Origin: Ruminococcaceae bacterium UBA4958
GTDB taxonomy: Bacteria; Bacillota; Clostridia; Oscillospirales; Acutalibacteraceae
Assembly: GCA_002397355.1 (NCBI GenBank)
Contig: DHAI01000002.1
Span: 5,335-25,984, forward strand
Length of the DNA stretch: 20,650 nt
Reading direction: 5' to 3'
Below the pieces are notes generated by a model. That model was not told where the DNA came from. It searched no databases and saw only the letters and a list, made by a program, of their open reading frames with translations. Positions 13,317 through 20,650 of this stretch are shown in pieces; the first letter of the stretch is position 1, and each line of letters opens with the position of its first letter. The translations under genes and the position numbers were made by a program.

Positions 13317-14483
13317 ATGACGGAAAAATTGTATGATGAAGACGCCTACCGCAGGACTTTTTTCGCGCATGTGACGCAATGCCTGAAGAAGGATGGAAAG
13401 TATCTCGTTTCGCTGGACCGGACGGCGTTTTACCCGGAGGGCGGCGGGCAGCCCTCCGACACGGGGGTGCTGAATTTTGTCAACGTGCTCGGCGTCCATG
13501 AAAAGAGCGGAGAGATCTTCCACATGACGGATAAGCCCCTGCCCGCCGGCGCCGCGGTGACGGGGGGCGTGAACTGGAGCCGCCGTTTCCGCCTGATGCA
13601 GCAGCACACGGGGGAGCACATTGTCTCGGGGATTGCGCACCGCCTTTTCGGCGGCGACAACGTCGGTTTTCATATGGGGGAAGAATTTCTCACGGTGGAC
13701 TGGAGCCGTCCACTGGACGCGGACCAGCTTGCCACCGTGGAACGCCTTGCAAACGAAGCCGTGACGAAAAACCTGCCTGTCAGAGCGGAGTACCCGCCCC
13801 GCGAAGCGCTTTCCAGGCTGAACTACCGGAGCAAAAAGGAACTGACGGGCGCCGTCCGCATCGTTACGGTGCCGGGGTACGATGTGTGCGCCTGCTGCGG
13901 CACGCATGTGGCGCATACCGGCGAAATCGGCGCCATCAAGGTGGTCGGTTCGCAGAATTACAAAGGCGGGACGCGCTTTTTCCTGGTCTGCGGCGCGCAG
14001 GCGCTGGAAGACTACGGCGAGAAACTGAAAAGCGTCGCGGCTGTTTCCAGTCTGCTTTCCGCGAAGCCGGAGGAAATTGCCCGGGCCGTCAAACGCCTTC
14101 TGGACGAGAACGCCGAACAGAAACACGGATTGTCCGCGCTGCTTGAAAAGTTTCTTGCAGGGAAAGCCGCGTCCGTCCCGGCAAACCGAGGCGATGTTTA
14201 TGCCTGTGAGGAGGGCCTTTCCCCCGAGGCGCTTCGCCGGTATGCGCTGCTTCTCGCGGAGCGGTGCGGGGGAACGGCGTCGGTTTTCAGCGGTCCGGAC
14301 GGCAGCCTTCGCTATGCGCTTGCAAATTCGGTCGGCGGCGATGTTCGTCCGCTGTGCAAAAAGCTGAACGCGGCGTTTTCCGGCCGCGGCGGCGGGAGAA
14401 GGGAGCTTGCGCAGGGTTCGCTTTTGGCCGCGCGGGAACAACTGGAATCCTTCTTCGGCGATTCGGCGGAGCGTGTTCTTTGA
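13317..14483 (+). CDS. Alanyl-tRNA editing protein, long AlaX form (AlaXL-like)
   Basis: The 388-residue product resembles free-standing AlaX proteins, which deacylate mischarged Ser-tRNA(Ala) or Gly-tRNA(Ala) in the cytoplasm. The N-terminal beta domain shows FYPEGGGQPSDTG (39-51), as in AlaRS. The editing domain has the zinc-binding pairs HTGEH (His97, His101) and CxxxH (Cys193, His197 in CACCGTHVAHTGEI), followed by IGAIKVVGSQNYKGGTR. The C-terminal 150 residues resemble the DHHA1-like tail (GGRRELAQGS), making this the long type rather than the short editing-only one. No aminoacylation domain is present. The start at 13317 follows a GAGGAAAGGA purine stretch. It is preceded by a long structured leader and followed by the butyrate operon promoter. 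Confidence 0.9.
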   Translation: MTEKLYDEDAYRRTFFAHVTQCLKKDGKYLVSLDRTAFYPEGGGQPSDTGVLNFVNVLGVHEKSGEIFHMTDKPLPAGAAVTGGVNWSRRFRLMQQHTGEHIVSGIAHRLFGGDNVGFHMGEEFLTVDWSRPLDADQLATVERLANEAVTKNLPVRAEYPPREALSRLNYRSKKELTGAVRIVTVPGYDVCACCGTHVAHTGEIGAIKVVGSQNYKGGTRFFLVCGAQALEDYGEKLKSVAAVSSLLSAKPEEIARAVKRLLDENAEQKHGLSALLEKFLAGKAASVPANRGDVYACEEGLSPEALRRYALLLAERCGGTASVFSGPDGSLRYALANSVGGDVRPLCKKLNAAFSGRGGGRRELAQGSLLAAREQLESFFGDSAERVL

Positions 14484-14525
14484 GGAACCGCAGTCAGGCG
14501 AAAATTTTTAATTTTCCTTTTGCAG

Positions 14526-14554
14526 TTGCATCGCCGCACCATTTGTGATATATT
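14526..14554 (+). promoter_or_regulatory. Sigma-A-type extended -10 promoter of the butyrate operon
   Basis: TTGCAT (14526-14531), 17 nt and TATATT (14549-14554), with TGA before the -10 giving an extended -10 element. The leader to the thl start is about 60 nt. No Rex-type operator (TTGTGA-N-TCACAA) was recognised; ATTTGTGAT at 14541-14549 is only a half-like match. Confidence 0.68.
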
Positions 14555-14620
14555 TAACATAGTGTTTTGAAACCAGCAGATCAGTTGCAGAAATTTCAAT
14601 TCATGAATGGAGGAAAAATC

Positions 14621-15805
14621 ATGTCCAAGAAAATTGTGCTGGCTGGCGCCTGCCGTACCCCGATCGGTAAGATGGGTGGAGCTCTTGTCAATACCTTTAC
14701 TCCGGAGCTTGCCACGATCGTCGTGAAGGAAGCCATGAAGCGCGCGGGTGTTGCGCCGGATCAGGTCGACGAAGTCATCCTCGGCTGCGTTTACCAGGCG
14801 GGCATCGGGCAGAACGTCGCCCGTCAGGCGGCTCTTAATTCCGGCATGCCGATGGCCGTCCCTGCATTTACGCTGAATAATCTCTGCGGCTCAGGACTGA
14901 AGAGCATCAACGTCGCCGCGGCGCTCATCAACGCGGGCGAGGCCGACGTCGTCGTCGCGGGCGGCGCCGAGAATATGTCCAACGCCCCGTACCTCCTCAA
15001 AAACGCCCGCTTCGGCTATCGTATGCGCGACGGCGTGCTGGTCGATTCGATGATCAACGATGGACTCGAAGATACTTTCAACCATTATCACATGGGCGTT
15101 ACCGCGGAAAACGTGGCGGAAAAATACGGGATTACCCGCCGGATGCAGGACGAGTTCGCGGCGGCCAGTCAGGATAAGACCCAGAAGGCGATCGCCGCGG
15201 GCAAGTTTAAAGACGAGATCGTCCCGGTGGAAGTGAAGCAGAAGAAAAAGACCGTCCTGTTCGAGCAGGACGAAGCTCCGCGCACGGGCGTGACGCCCGA
15301 TTCCCTCGCGGCCCTGAGACCCGCCTTCAAGAAAGACGGAACGGTTACCGCGGGCAACGCTTCCGGAATCAACGACGCCGCTTCCGCCATCGTCGTGATG
15401 AGCGAGGAGAAGGCGAAAGAGCTCGGCGTGAAGCCGATGGCTTACTGGGTTGCCGGCGCTTCCGCGGGTGTGGACCCGGCCTATATGGGTCTCGGACCGA
15501 TCGAGGCGACGAAGAAGATCATGAAGAAGACCGGCCTGTCCGTCAAGGATATGGACCTCATCGAGCTGAACGAGGCGTTCGCTTCCCAGTCCATCGAATG
15601 CTGCCGCGAGCTGGAGCTTGATATGGGTAAGGTCAACGTCAACGGCGGCGCCATCGCTCTCGGTCATCCGGTGGGCTGCTCCGGCTGCCGCATCGTGACC
15701 ACGCTGCTTTATGAGATGCGCAGGCGCGGCAGCGAGTACGGGCTTGCCACGCTCTGCGTCGGCGGCGGCATGGGCGTCGCAACCATTGTGAAGAAATACG
15801 AATGA
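14621..15805 (+). CDS. thl: Acetyl-CoA acetyltransferase (thiolase)
   Basis: Thiolase condenses two acetyl-CoA into acetoacetyl-CoA, the entry step of butyrate formation. The 394-residue start at 14621 follows GGAGG (14609-14613) by 7 nt; an in-frame ATG at 14567 is rejected, having no ribosome-binding site. The acyl-carrying nucleophile is Cys89 in NNLCGSGLKSI. The catalytic His349 is in GGAIALGHPVGCSG, and Cys379 is in LCVGGGMG. The N-terminus (KIVLAGACRTPIGKMGG) and NEAFASQ motif are standard for biosynthetic thiolases. It is the first gene of a six-gene operon. The 29-nt gap to crt and lack of any terminator support co-transcription. Confidence 0.96.
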   Translation: MSKKIVLAGACRTPIGKMGGALVNTFTPELATIVVKEAMKRAGVAPDQVDEVILGCVYQAGIGQNVARQAALNSGMPMAVPAFTLNNLCGSGLKSINVAAALINAGEADVVVAGGAENMSNAPYLLKNARFGYRMRDGVLVDSMINDGLEDTFNHYHMGVTAENVAEKYGITRRMQDEFAAASQDKTQKAIAAGKFKDEIVPVEVKQKKKTVLFEQDEAPRTGVTPDSLAALRPAFKKDGTVTAGNASGINDAASAIVVMSEEKAKELGVKPMAYWVAGASAGVDPAYMGLGPIEATKKIMKKTGLSVKDMDLIELNEAFASQSIECCRELELDMGKVNVNGGAIALGHPVGCSGCRIVTTLLYEMRRRGSEYGLATLCVGGGMGVATIVKKYE

Positions 15806-15834
15806 ACCTTGGCGGGAAGGAGTCTGGCCGAGTT

Positions 15835-16611
15835 ATGAGCTATGTCAGATATGAGCAGAAGGATTTTGTCGGCATCGTCACCATCGACCGTGAAAAGGCG
15901 CTCAATGCGCTGAACGCGCAAGTGTTGGCAGACCTTGAAAATGCGATCGACGCGATCGACGCGGAGAAAACCCGCTGCGTCGTCATTACCGGCGCGGGGC
16001 AAAAAGCCTTCGTCGCCGGCGCCGATATCGGCGCCATGCGCGGCATGACGCCCGACGAGGGCCGCGCATTCAGCGCGAAAGGAAATTCCGTTTTCCGTAA
16101 AATCGAAAAGCTGCCAATGCCCGTGATCGCCGCCGTAAACGGATACGCGCTCGGCGGCGGCTGCGAGCTCTCCCTGAGCTGCGACATCCGCCTCGCTTCC
16201 GAGAACGCCGTGTTCGGCCAGCCGGAAGCCGGCCTCGGCATCACGCCGGGCTTCGGCGGCACGCAGCGCCTCGCGCGCACCATCGGCGTGGGCAAGGCAA
16301 AGGAAATGATTTTTTCCGCCCGCAACATCAAGGCGGACGAAGCGTTCCGCGTGGGCCTCGTAAACGCTGTTTACCCGGCCGATCAGCTCATGGCCGAAGC
16401 TATGAAGCTCGCCGGGCGCATCGCCGGAAACGCGCCGATCGCCGTGCGCCAGTGCAAAAAAGCGATCAATATGGGTTTGCAGATGGATATTGATTCCGCC
16501 GCGGCGCTGGAACCGGAGCTGTTTTCCGCCTGCTGCGGCACCCAGGACCAGCGCGAAGCCATGGCCGCTTTCTGCGAAAAGCGGAAACACGGCCCGTTTC
16601 TCAACAAATGA
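15835..16611 (+). CDS. crt: 3-hydroxybutyryl-CoA dehydratase (crotonase)
   Basis: Crt dehydrates 3-hydroxybutyryl-CoA to crotonyl-CoA. The 258-residue product belongs to the enoyl-CoA hydratase/isomerase superfamily. Both catalytic glutamates are visible: Glu111 in GYALGGGCELSLSCD and Glu131 in FGQPEAGLGITPGFGG. The oxyanion-hole strand AFVAGADIGAM is also present. The start is taken as ATG at 15835, giving MSYVRYEQKDFVGIVTIDREKALNALN. The best ribosome-binding site, AAGGAG (15817-15822), is 12 nt upstream, longer than usual. An alternative ATG at 15802 overlaps the thl stop (ATGA) but has no site of its own and would add eleven non-conserved residues. The length fits clostridial Crt. Confidence 0.95.
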   Translation: MSYVRYEQKDFVGIVTIDREKALNALNAQVLADLENAIDAIDAEKTRCVVITGAGQKAFVAGADIGAMRGMTPDEGRAFSAKGNSVFRKIEKLPMPVIAAVNGYALGGGCELSLSCDIRLASENAVFGQPEAGLGITPGFGGTQRLARTIGVGKAKEMIFSARNIKADEAFRVGLVNAVYPADQLMAEAMKLAGRIAGNAPIAVRQCKKAINMGLQMDIDSAAALEPELFSACCGTQDQREAMAAFCEKRKHGPFLNK

Positions 16612-16663
16612 TCCCGGTCCTTTCCCGGCTAAAACAAGAAAATAAATTCAGGAGGTTTTTTCT

Positions 16664-17506
16664 ATGATCGTAGGCGTTATTGGCGCCGGAACCATGGGCT
16701 CCGGCATCGCGCAGACTTTTGCCCAGACGGAAGGCTGCACCGTGAAGCTCTGCGATATCAACGAGCAGCTTGCCGCGAACGGCAAGGCGAAAATCGCGAA
16801 GAGCCTGAACCGTCTGGCGGCCAAGGGGAAGATAACGCAGGAGCAGGCCGACTCCGTCCTCGCAAAGATCACGACCGGAACAAAGGAAATCGCCTCCGAC
16901 TGTGACCTCGTCGTGGAAGCCGCGCTCGAGAAAATGGACGTGAAAAAGAGCCTTTTCAAGGAGCTTTCCTCCATTTGCAAGCCGGAGACTGTTTTTGCGA
17001 CCAACACCTCGTCCCTCTCCATCACGGAGATCGGCAGCGGACTCGACAGGCCCGTCTGCGGCATGCATTTCTTCAACCCGGCTCCCGTGATGAAGCTTGT
17101 CGAGGTGATCGCCGGCATCAATACGCCGCAGGAAACGGTGGACCGGATCAAGAAGATTTCCGTTGAGATCGGCAAGACGCCGGTCCAGGTAAAGGAAGCG
17201 CCCGGGTTCGTCGTGAACCGCATCCTCGTGCCGATGATCAACGAGGCGGTCGGCGTTCTGGCCGACGGCACCGCCGCGGCCGAGGACATCGACACCGCCA
17301 TGAAGCTCGGCGCGAACCACCCGATGGGCCCGCTTGCGCTGTCGGACCTGATCGGCAACGATATCGTCCTCGACGTGATGGAAGTCCTTCAGGCGGAAAC
17401 AGGCGACCCGAAATACCGTCCCCATCCGCTTCTCCGCAAGATGGTCCGCGGCGGCCTGCTTGGCCGGAAGACCGGCAGGGGATTTTACGACTATACAAAA
17501 AAATAA
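16664..17506 (+). CDS. hbd: 3-hydroxybutyryl-CoA dehydrogenase
   Basis: Hbd reduces acetoacetyl-CoA to 3-hydroxybutyryl-CoA with NAD(P)H. The 280-residue product starts [17 protein letters not shown], a Rossmann GxGxxG loop (residues 6-11), with an acidic residue at KLCDIN favouring NAD. The catalytic set is recognisable: Ser/Asn in [13 protein letters not shown], His in [17 protein letters not shown], and ETPGFVVNR-type [18 protein letters not shown]. The C-terminal helical domain ends [14 protein letters not shown], diagnostic for this family. AGGAGG (16650-16655) lies 8 nt upstream. It sits third in the operon, after crt; the order differs from the crt-bcd-etfBA-hbd arrangement of Clostridium acetobutylicum. 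Confidence 0.96.
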   Translation: MIVGVIGAGTMGSGIAQTFAQTEGCTVKLCDINEQLAANGKAKIAKSLNRLAAKGKITQEQADSVLAKITTGTKEIASDCDLVVEAALEKMDVKKSLFKELSSICKPETVFATNTSSLSITEIGSGLDRPVCGMHFFNPAPVMKLVEVIAGINTPQETVDRIKKISVEIGKTPVQVKEAPGFVVNRILVPMINEAVGVLADGTAAAEDIDTAMKLGANHPMGPLALSDLIGNDIVLDVMEVLQAETGDPKYRPHPLLRKMVRGGLLGRKTGRGFYDYTKK

Positions 17507-17539
17507 TCGCCTGTAACGTATAGATTTGGAGGAACGAGT

Positions 17540-18679
17540 ATGGACTTCACACTCAGCAAGGAACAGGAAATGGCCCGCACTCTCTTCCGGGATTTCTCGG
17601 AAAAGGAGATCAAACCCCTTGCCCAGGAAATCGACGAGGAGGAGCGCTTTCCGGCGGAGACGCTCGAAAAATTCCGCAAGTATCAATTCATGGGCATCCC
17701 CTACCCGAAAGAGGTCGGCGGCGCCGGCTGCGACACGCTGACCTATGAAATATGCCTCGAGGAGATCAGCAAGGTCTGCGCTACGACCGCCACCATGCTT
17801 TCGGCCCACACTTCCCTCGGCACATGGCCGATCCTGAAGTTCGGCACGCCGGGGCAAAAGGACAAATACCTCAAAAAGCTCTGCACCGGCGAGTACCTCG
17901 GTGCATTTGCCCTGACGGAGCCGAACGCGGGCACCGACTCGTCCGCGCAGCAGACGAAGGCGGTCCTGGACGGCGACCACTATGTGCTCAACGGCAGCAA
18001 GATTTTCATCACGAACGGCGGCTATGCCGACACTTACATCGTTTTCGCCATGACGAACAAGAGCCTCGGCAACCACGGCATCTCCGCGTTCATTGTGGAA
18101 AAGAATTTTCCCGGCTTCTCCGTCGGCAAAAAAGAGAAAAAAATGGGCATCCGCGGCTCCGCAACCTGCGAACTGATCTTCGAGAACTGCATCGTCCCGA
18201 AAGAGAACCTCCTCGGTCAGGAGGGGAAAGGTTTCCCGATCGCCATGGCGACGCTGGACAACGGCCGTGTCGGCATCGCCGCACAGGCCGTCGGCATCGC
18301 GGAGGGCGCTCTGGATGAAACCATCCAGTATGTCAAAGAAAGAAAACAGTTCGGCCGCCCGATCGCCAAGTTCCAGAACACGCAGTTCGAGATCGCGGAC
18401 ATGGTGACGAAGACAAAGGCGGCCCAGCTCCTCCTGTACCGCGCCGCGCTTGCCGAAGACACGAAGAAGCGCTATTCGGAAGAAGCGGCGATGGCAAAGC
18501 TGTTCTGCGCTTCCACGGCGATGGACGTTACCACGCGCTGCCTGCAGCTCCACGGTGGATACGGGTACACCAGAGAGTATCCCATCGAGCGCATGATGCG
18601 CGACGCCAAGATCACGGAGATCTACGAGGGCACCAGCGAAGTGCAGAAGATGGTAATATCCAAATACGCCATGAAGTAA
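17540..18679 (+). CDS. bcd: Butyryl-CoA dehydrogenase (short-chain acyl-CoA dehydrogenase)
   Basis: Bcd is an FAD flavoprotein that reduces crotonyl-CoA to butyryl-CoA. With the EtfAB genes downstream it is expected to couple this to ferredoxin reduction by electron bifurcation. The 379-residue length is standard. Motifs in order: substrate/FAD stretch GAFALTEPNAGTDSS, GSKIFITNGG, the acyl-CoA dehydrogenase signature KMGIRGSATCELIFENCIVP, RKQFGRPIAKFQ, LQLHGGYGYTREYPIERMMRDAKI, and the catalytic base Glu363 in IYEGTSEVQK. GGAGG (17528-17532) lies 7 nt upstream. Longer-chain substrates cannot be excluded, but operon context favours butyryl-CoA. Spacings to its neighbours are 33 nt (hbd) and 27 nt (etfB). 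Confidence 0.95.
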   Translation: MDFTLSKEQEMARTLFRDFSEKEIKPLAQEIDEEERFPAETLEKFRKYQFMGIPYPKEVGGAGCDTLTYEICLEEISKVCATTATMLSAHTSLGTWPILKFGTPGQKDKYLKKLCTGEYLGAFALTEPNAGTDSSAQQTKAVLDGDHYVLNGSKIFITNGGYADTYIVFAMTNKSLGNHGISAFIVEKNFPGFSVGKKEKKMGIRGSATCELIFENCIVPKENLLGQEGKGFPIAMATLDNGRVGIAAQAVGIAEGALDETIQYVKERKQFGRPIAKFQNTQFEIADMVTKTKAAQLLLYRAALAEDTKKRYSEEAAMAKLFCASTAMDVTTRCLQLHGGYGYTREYPIERMMRDAKITEIYEGTSEVQKMVISKYAMK

Positions 18680-18706
18680 GGCGGAAACCAGAAGGAGGGA
18701 AATCTT

Positions 18707-19492
18707 TTGAACATCGTCGTTTGTATCAAACAGGTTCCGAATACAAATGAAGTCAGAATCGATCCGAAAACCGGCACGCTGATCCGCGAAGGCGTCCCGA
18801 GCATCATCAACCCTGACGACAAGGCGGGCCTCGAGGCCGCGCTTCGCCTGAAGGATTCGCAGGGAGCGCATGTCGCGGTCCTCTCCATGGGCCCGCCGCA
18901 GGCGGAGGCGGCGCTGCGGGAAGCGCTCGCCATGGGCGCCGACGAGGCATATCTGGTGACGGACCGCGCGTTCGGCGGCGCCGACACCTGGGCAACGGCG
19001 CATACGATCGCGGCCGCCCTCAAAAAGCTCCCCTACGATCTGATCATCACCGGCCGTCAGGCCATCGACGGAGACACGGCCCAGGTTGGGCCGCAGATCG
19101 CCGAGAACCTCAACATTCCGAACATCAGCTATGCGGAGGAAATCAAAGTCGAGGACGGATCCGTTACGGTGAAGCGCCAGTTTGAAGACCGCTATCACCT
19201 GCTGAAAGCGAAACTCCCCTGCCTGGTCACCGCGCTCAGCGAGCTGAACACACCGCGCTACATGACGCCGGGCGGGATTTTCGACGCCTACCGCGAGAAG
19301 AAGGTCAACATCATCACCCGCGCCGACCTCGACGTGGCGGACGTCGACATCGGCCTGAAGGGTTCGCCGACCCGCGTCGTGCAGACGTTCACAAAGAGCC
19401 CGAAAGCTGCCGGCACGCTTGTGACCAACCTGAATCCGCAGGAAGCCGCCGATTACATGCTCGAAAAGCTCAGGGAAAAATTCATTATATAG
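18707..19492 (+). CDS. etfB: Electron transfer flavoprotein subunit beta
   Basis: EtfB pairs with EtfA to carry electrons to Bcd; in anaerobes this complex takes NADH electrons and bifurcates them to crotonyl-CoA and ferredoxin. The 261-residue product begins MNIVVCIKQVPNTNEVRIDPKTG, with NPDDKAGLEAALRLKD, a typical bacterial EtfB start, and a nucleotide-binding part ITGRQAIDGDTAQVGPQIAENL, followed by the recognition loop region KLPCLVTALSELNTPRYM. The start codon is TTG at 18707, with AAGGAGGG (18692-18699) 7 nt upstream and no better alternative. The bifurcating type is inferred from context, not from a diagnostic residue. Confidence 0.94.
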   Translation: MNIVVCIKQVPNTNEVRIDPKTGTLIREGVPSIINPDDKAGLEAALRLKDSQGAHVAVLSMGPPQAEAALREALAMGADEAYLVTDRAFGGADTWATAHTIAAALKKLPYDLIITGRQAIDGDTAQVGPQIAENLNIPNISYAEEIKVEDGSVTVKRQFEDRYHLLKAKLPCLVTALSELNTPRYMTPGGIFDAYREKKVNIITRADLDVADVDIGLKGSPTRVVQTFTKSPKAAGTLVTNLNPQEAADYMLEKLREKFII

Positions 19493-19512
19493 TTTGAAAG
19501 TGGTGAGACAAT

Positions 19513-20532
19513 ATGGATATTCAGGATTATCAAGGCGTGTATGTGTTCATCCAGCAGGTTGACGGACAGGTCGCCGGCGTCTCCCACGAGCTTCTCGGCA
19601 AGGCGAAAGAGCTCGCGCAGAAAATGGAGACCGTGGTGACGGCCGTTCTGTTCGGCTCCGGCGTTTCCAAGCTTTGCGGGGACCTTGCCAGCTACGGCGC
19701 GGACAAGATCGTCATGGTGGACAATAAGGACCTGGAGATTTATTCCACGAAGCCTTACGCTTACGCGATGTGCAAAGTGATCGAGCATTACAAGCCGGCC
19801 GTCGTGCTTTACGGCGCGACCGCCATCGGCCGCGACCTCGCTCCGCGGGTGGCGGCCAGGATCCGCACCGGACTGACGGCGGACTGCACAAAGCTCGACG
19901 TCGCGGAGGACGGCACGAAGAATCTTCAGATGACACGCCCCGCCTTCGGCGGAAACATCATGGCGACCATCATCTGCCCGGATTACCGCCCGCAGATGGC
20001 CACCGTGCGTCCCGGCGTCATGCAGAAGATCAAGCCGGTCGCCGGCGCGAGCGTGCCGGTCGACAGCTTCGCCGTGGAGATCCCCGAATCGGAGAAGGAC
20101 GTTCAGATCCTAGGCGTCGTGAAGAAGGAATCCCACAAGATGGACATTCAGGACGCCAAGATCCTTGTTTCCGGCGGCCGCGGGATGGGGGCGCCGGAGA
20201 ACTTCAAGATCCTGGAAGACTGCGCGAAGGCCCTCGGCGGCACGGTGAGCTCTTCCAGAGCCTGCGTCGACGCAGGCTGGGTTGAAAAAGATCTTCAGGT
20301 CGGCCAGACGGGCAAGACCGTCCGCCCGAACCTGTATCTCGCGTGCGGCATTTCCGGCGCCATCCAGCACCTTGCCGGCATGGAAGAGTCCGACGTCATC
20401 ATTGCCGTCAACAAGGACGAAAGCGCCCCCATCTTCGAGGTGGCGGATTACGGCGTTGTCGGCGATGCGCTCAAGGTCATTCCGCTCTTCACGGAGAACG
20501 TCAAAAAGGCGATGGCCGAGCGCGCAAAGTAA
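19513..20532 (+). CDS. etfA: Electron transfer flavoprotein subunit alpha
   Basis: EtfA is the FAD-binding partner of EtfB. The 339-residue product has an N-terminal alpha/beta domain (1-200) with [12 protein letters not shown] and [30 protein letters not shown]. The C-terminal FAD domain (215-330) has [14 protein letters not shown] (219-231), [39 protein letters not shown] (about 267-296, read in parts), and a final [15 protein letters not shown]. These match the ETF alpha signature. The ribosome-binding site is weak (GGTGAG, about 6 nt upstream of the ATG), unlike the strong sites of the other operon genes. The gap to etfB is 20 nt, so coupling from etfB is likely. It is the last gene of the operon, followed by a hairpin. 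Confidence 0.95.
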   Translation: MDIQDYQGVYVFIQQVDGQVAGVSHELLGKAKELAQKMETVVTAVLFGSGVSKLCGDLASYGADKIVMVDNKDLEIYSTKPYAYAMCKVIEHYKPAVVLYGATAIGRDLAPRVAARIRTGLTADCTKLDVAEDGTKNLQMTRPAFGGNIMATIICPDYRPQMATVRPGVMQKIKPVAGASVPVDSFAVEIPESEKDVQILGVVKKESHKMDIQDAKILVSGGRGMGAPENFKILEDCAKALGGTVSSSRACVDAGWVEKDLQVGQTGKTVRPNLYLACGISGAIQHLAGMEESDVIIAVNKDESAPIFEVADYGVVGDALKVIPLFTENVKKAMAERAK

Positions 20533-20555
20533 TCTACCCGTTCTTGCCCGGTATG

Positions 20556-20581
20556 CCGCTCCGCGCTTTTTCGCGGGGCGG
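20556..20581 (+). terminator. Hairpin after the butyrate operon
   Basis: CCGCTCCGCG (20556-20565) pairs with CGCGGGGCGG (20572-20581), ten pairs including one G-U, with a CTTTTT loop. It is 23 nt after the etfA stop. The stem is not followed by a T-run, so it may mainly protect the mRNA 3' end or terminate weakly. Confidence 0.5.
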
Positions 20582-20589
20582 GAACCCGC

Positions 20590-20618
20590 TTGACACGGAG
20601 TCTGTTTCCTGTTATAAC
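20590..20618 (+). promoter_or_regulatory. Sigma-A-type promoter of the gene beyond the window
   Basis: TTGACA (20590-20595), 17 nt and TATAAC (20613-20618). It points out of the window. No coding start is visible in the last 32 nt. Confidence 0.7.
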
Positions 20619-20650
20619 TGGATTATATTAAAGCTGTCTTCGGGGCGGGG

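Noticed and set aside
13146..14441. 431-codon minus-strand frame
   Set aside because: Antisense to the alanyl-tRNA editing gene; composition is Arg-rich shadow sequence.
14541..14554. Rex redox-repressor operator at the butyrate promoter
   Set aside because: Only one half-like TTGTGA is present (14543-14548), with no matching TCACAA half at the right distance.
16601..19198. 865-codon minus-strand open frame
   Set aside because: It lies opposite four well-identified genes, has no recognisable domain, and arises from codon bias of the sense genes.

Overview
The window reads as an ordinary, densely coding chromosomal segment from an anaerobic low-G+C-lineage Firmicute with a fairly G+C-rich genome, most likely class Clostridia (Oscillospirales/Ruminococcaceae-like). 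This is inferred from the complete butyrate-forming operon (thl-crt-hbd-bcd-etfB-etfA), strong AGGAGG Shine-Dalgarno sites, near-consensus sigma-A promoters, Firmicute-type Pgi, Der, PlsY, YceD-L32 and DUF3842, and an S11 D-Ala-D-Ala carboxypeptidase. No insertion sequence, prophage, CRISPR array, tRNA or rRNA was seen.

Layout. 1-84: tail of murF. 85-261: AT-rich intergenic with a promoter for a secreted NlpC/P60 cell-wall hydrolase (262-1194). 1219-1260: hairpin between this gene and the convergent mntP (minus). Divergent sigma-A promoters at 1932-1960 (minus) and 1989-2017 (plus) serve mntP and a two-gene hisH-hisF unit, followed by a penicillin-binding-protein-type carboxypeptidase (3551-4699). 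Next come pgi with its own promoter, a small P-loop protein and a terminator (6641-6670). A consensus promoter then drives yceD-rpmF, whose intergenic leader carries three 35-nt tandem repeats, each able to fold into a hairpin. After the rpmF terminator come der-plsY (overlapping), a terminator, a cytidylate-kinase-like P-loop protein, a D-2-hydroxyacid dehydrogenase, two minus-strand genes (DUF3842 and a double-CBS protein), and a long-leader alanyl-tRNA editing gene (alaX type).

The last 6 kb is one operon, 14621-20532: thiolase, crotonase, 3-hydroxybutyryl-CoA dehydrogenase, butyryl-CoA dehydrogenase and both electron-transfer flavoprotein subunits. Together they convert two acetyl-CoA to butyryl-CoA. 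The final step (butyrate kinase or a CoA transferase) is not in the window. A promoter for a gene beyond the window starts at 20590.

I found no convincing new multi-gene system. The most unusual item is the triple hairpin repeat between yceD and rpmF (7270-7374), which looks like an undescribed cis-acting RNA in a ribosomal-protein transcript. Second is the roughly 250-nt structured leader, with a 12-bp perfect palindrome, ahead of the alanyl-tRNA editing gene. All functional calls come from reading motifs by eye. No database search was run.
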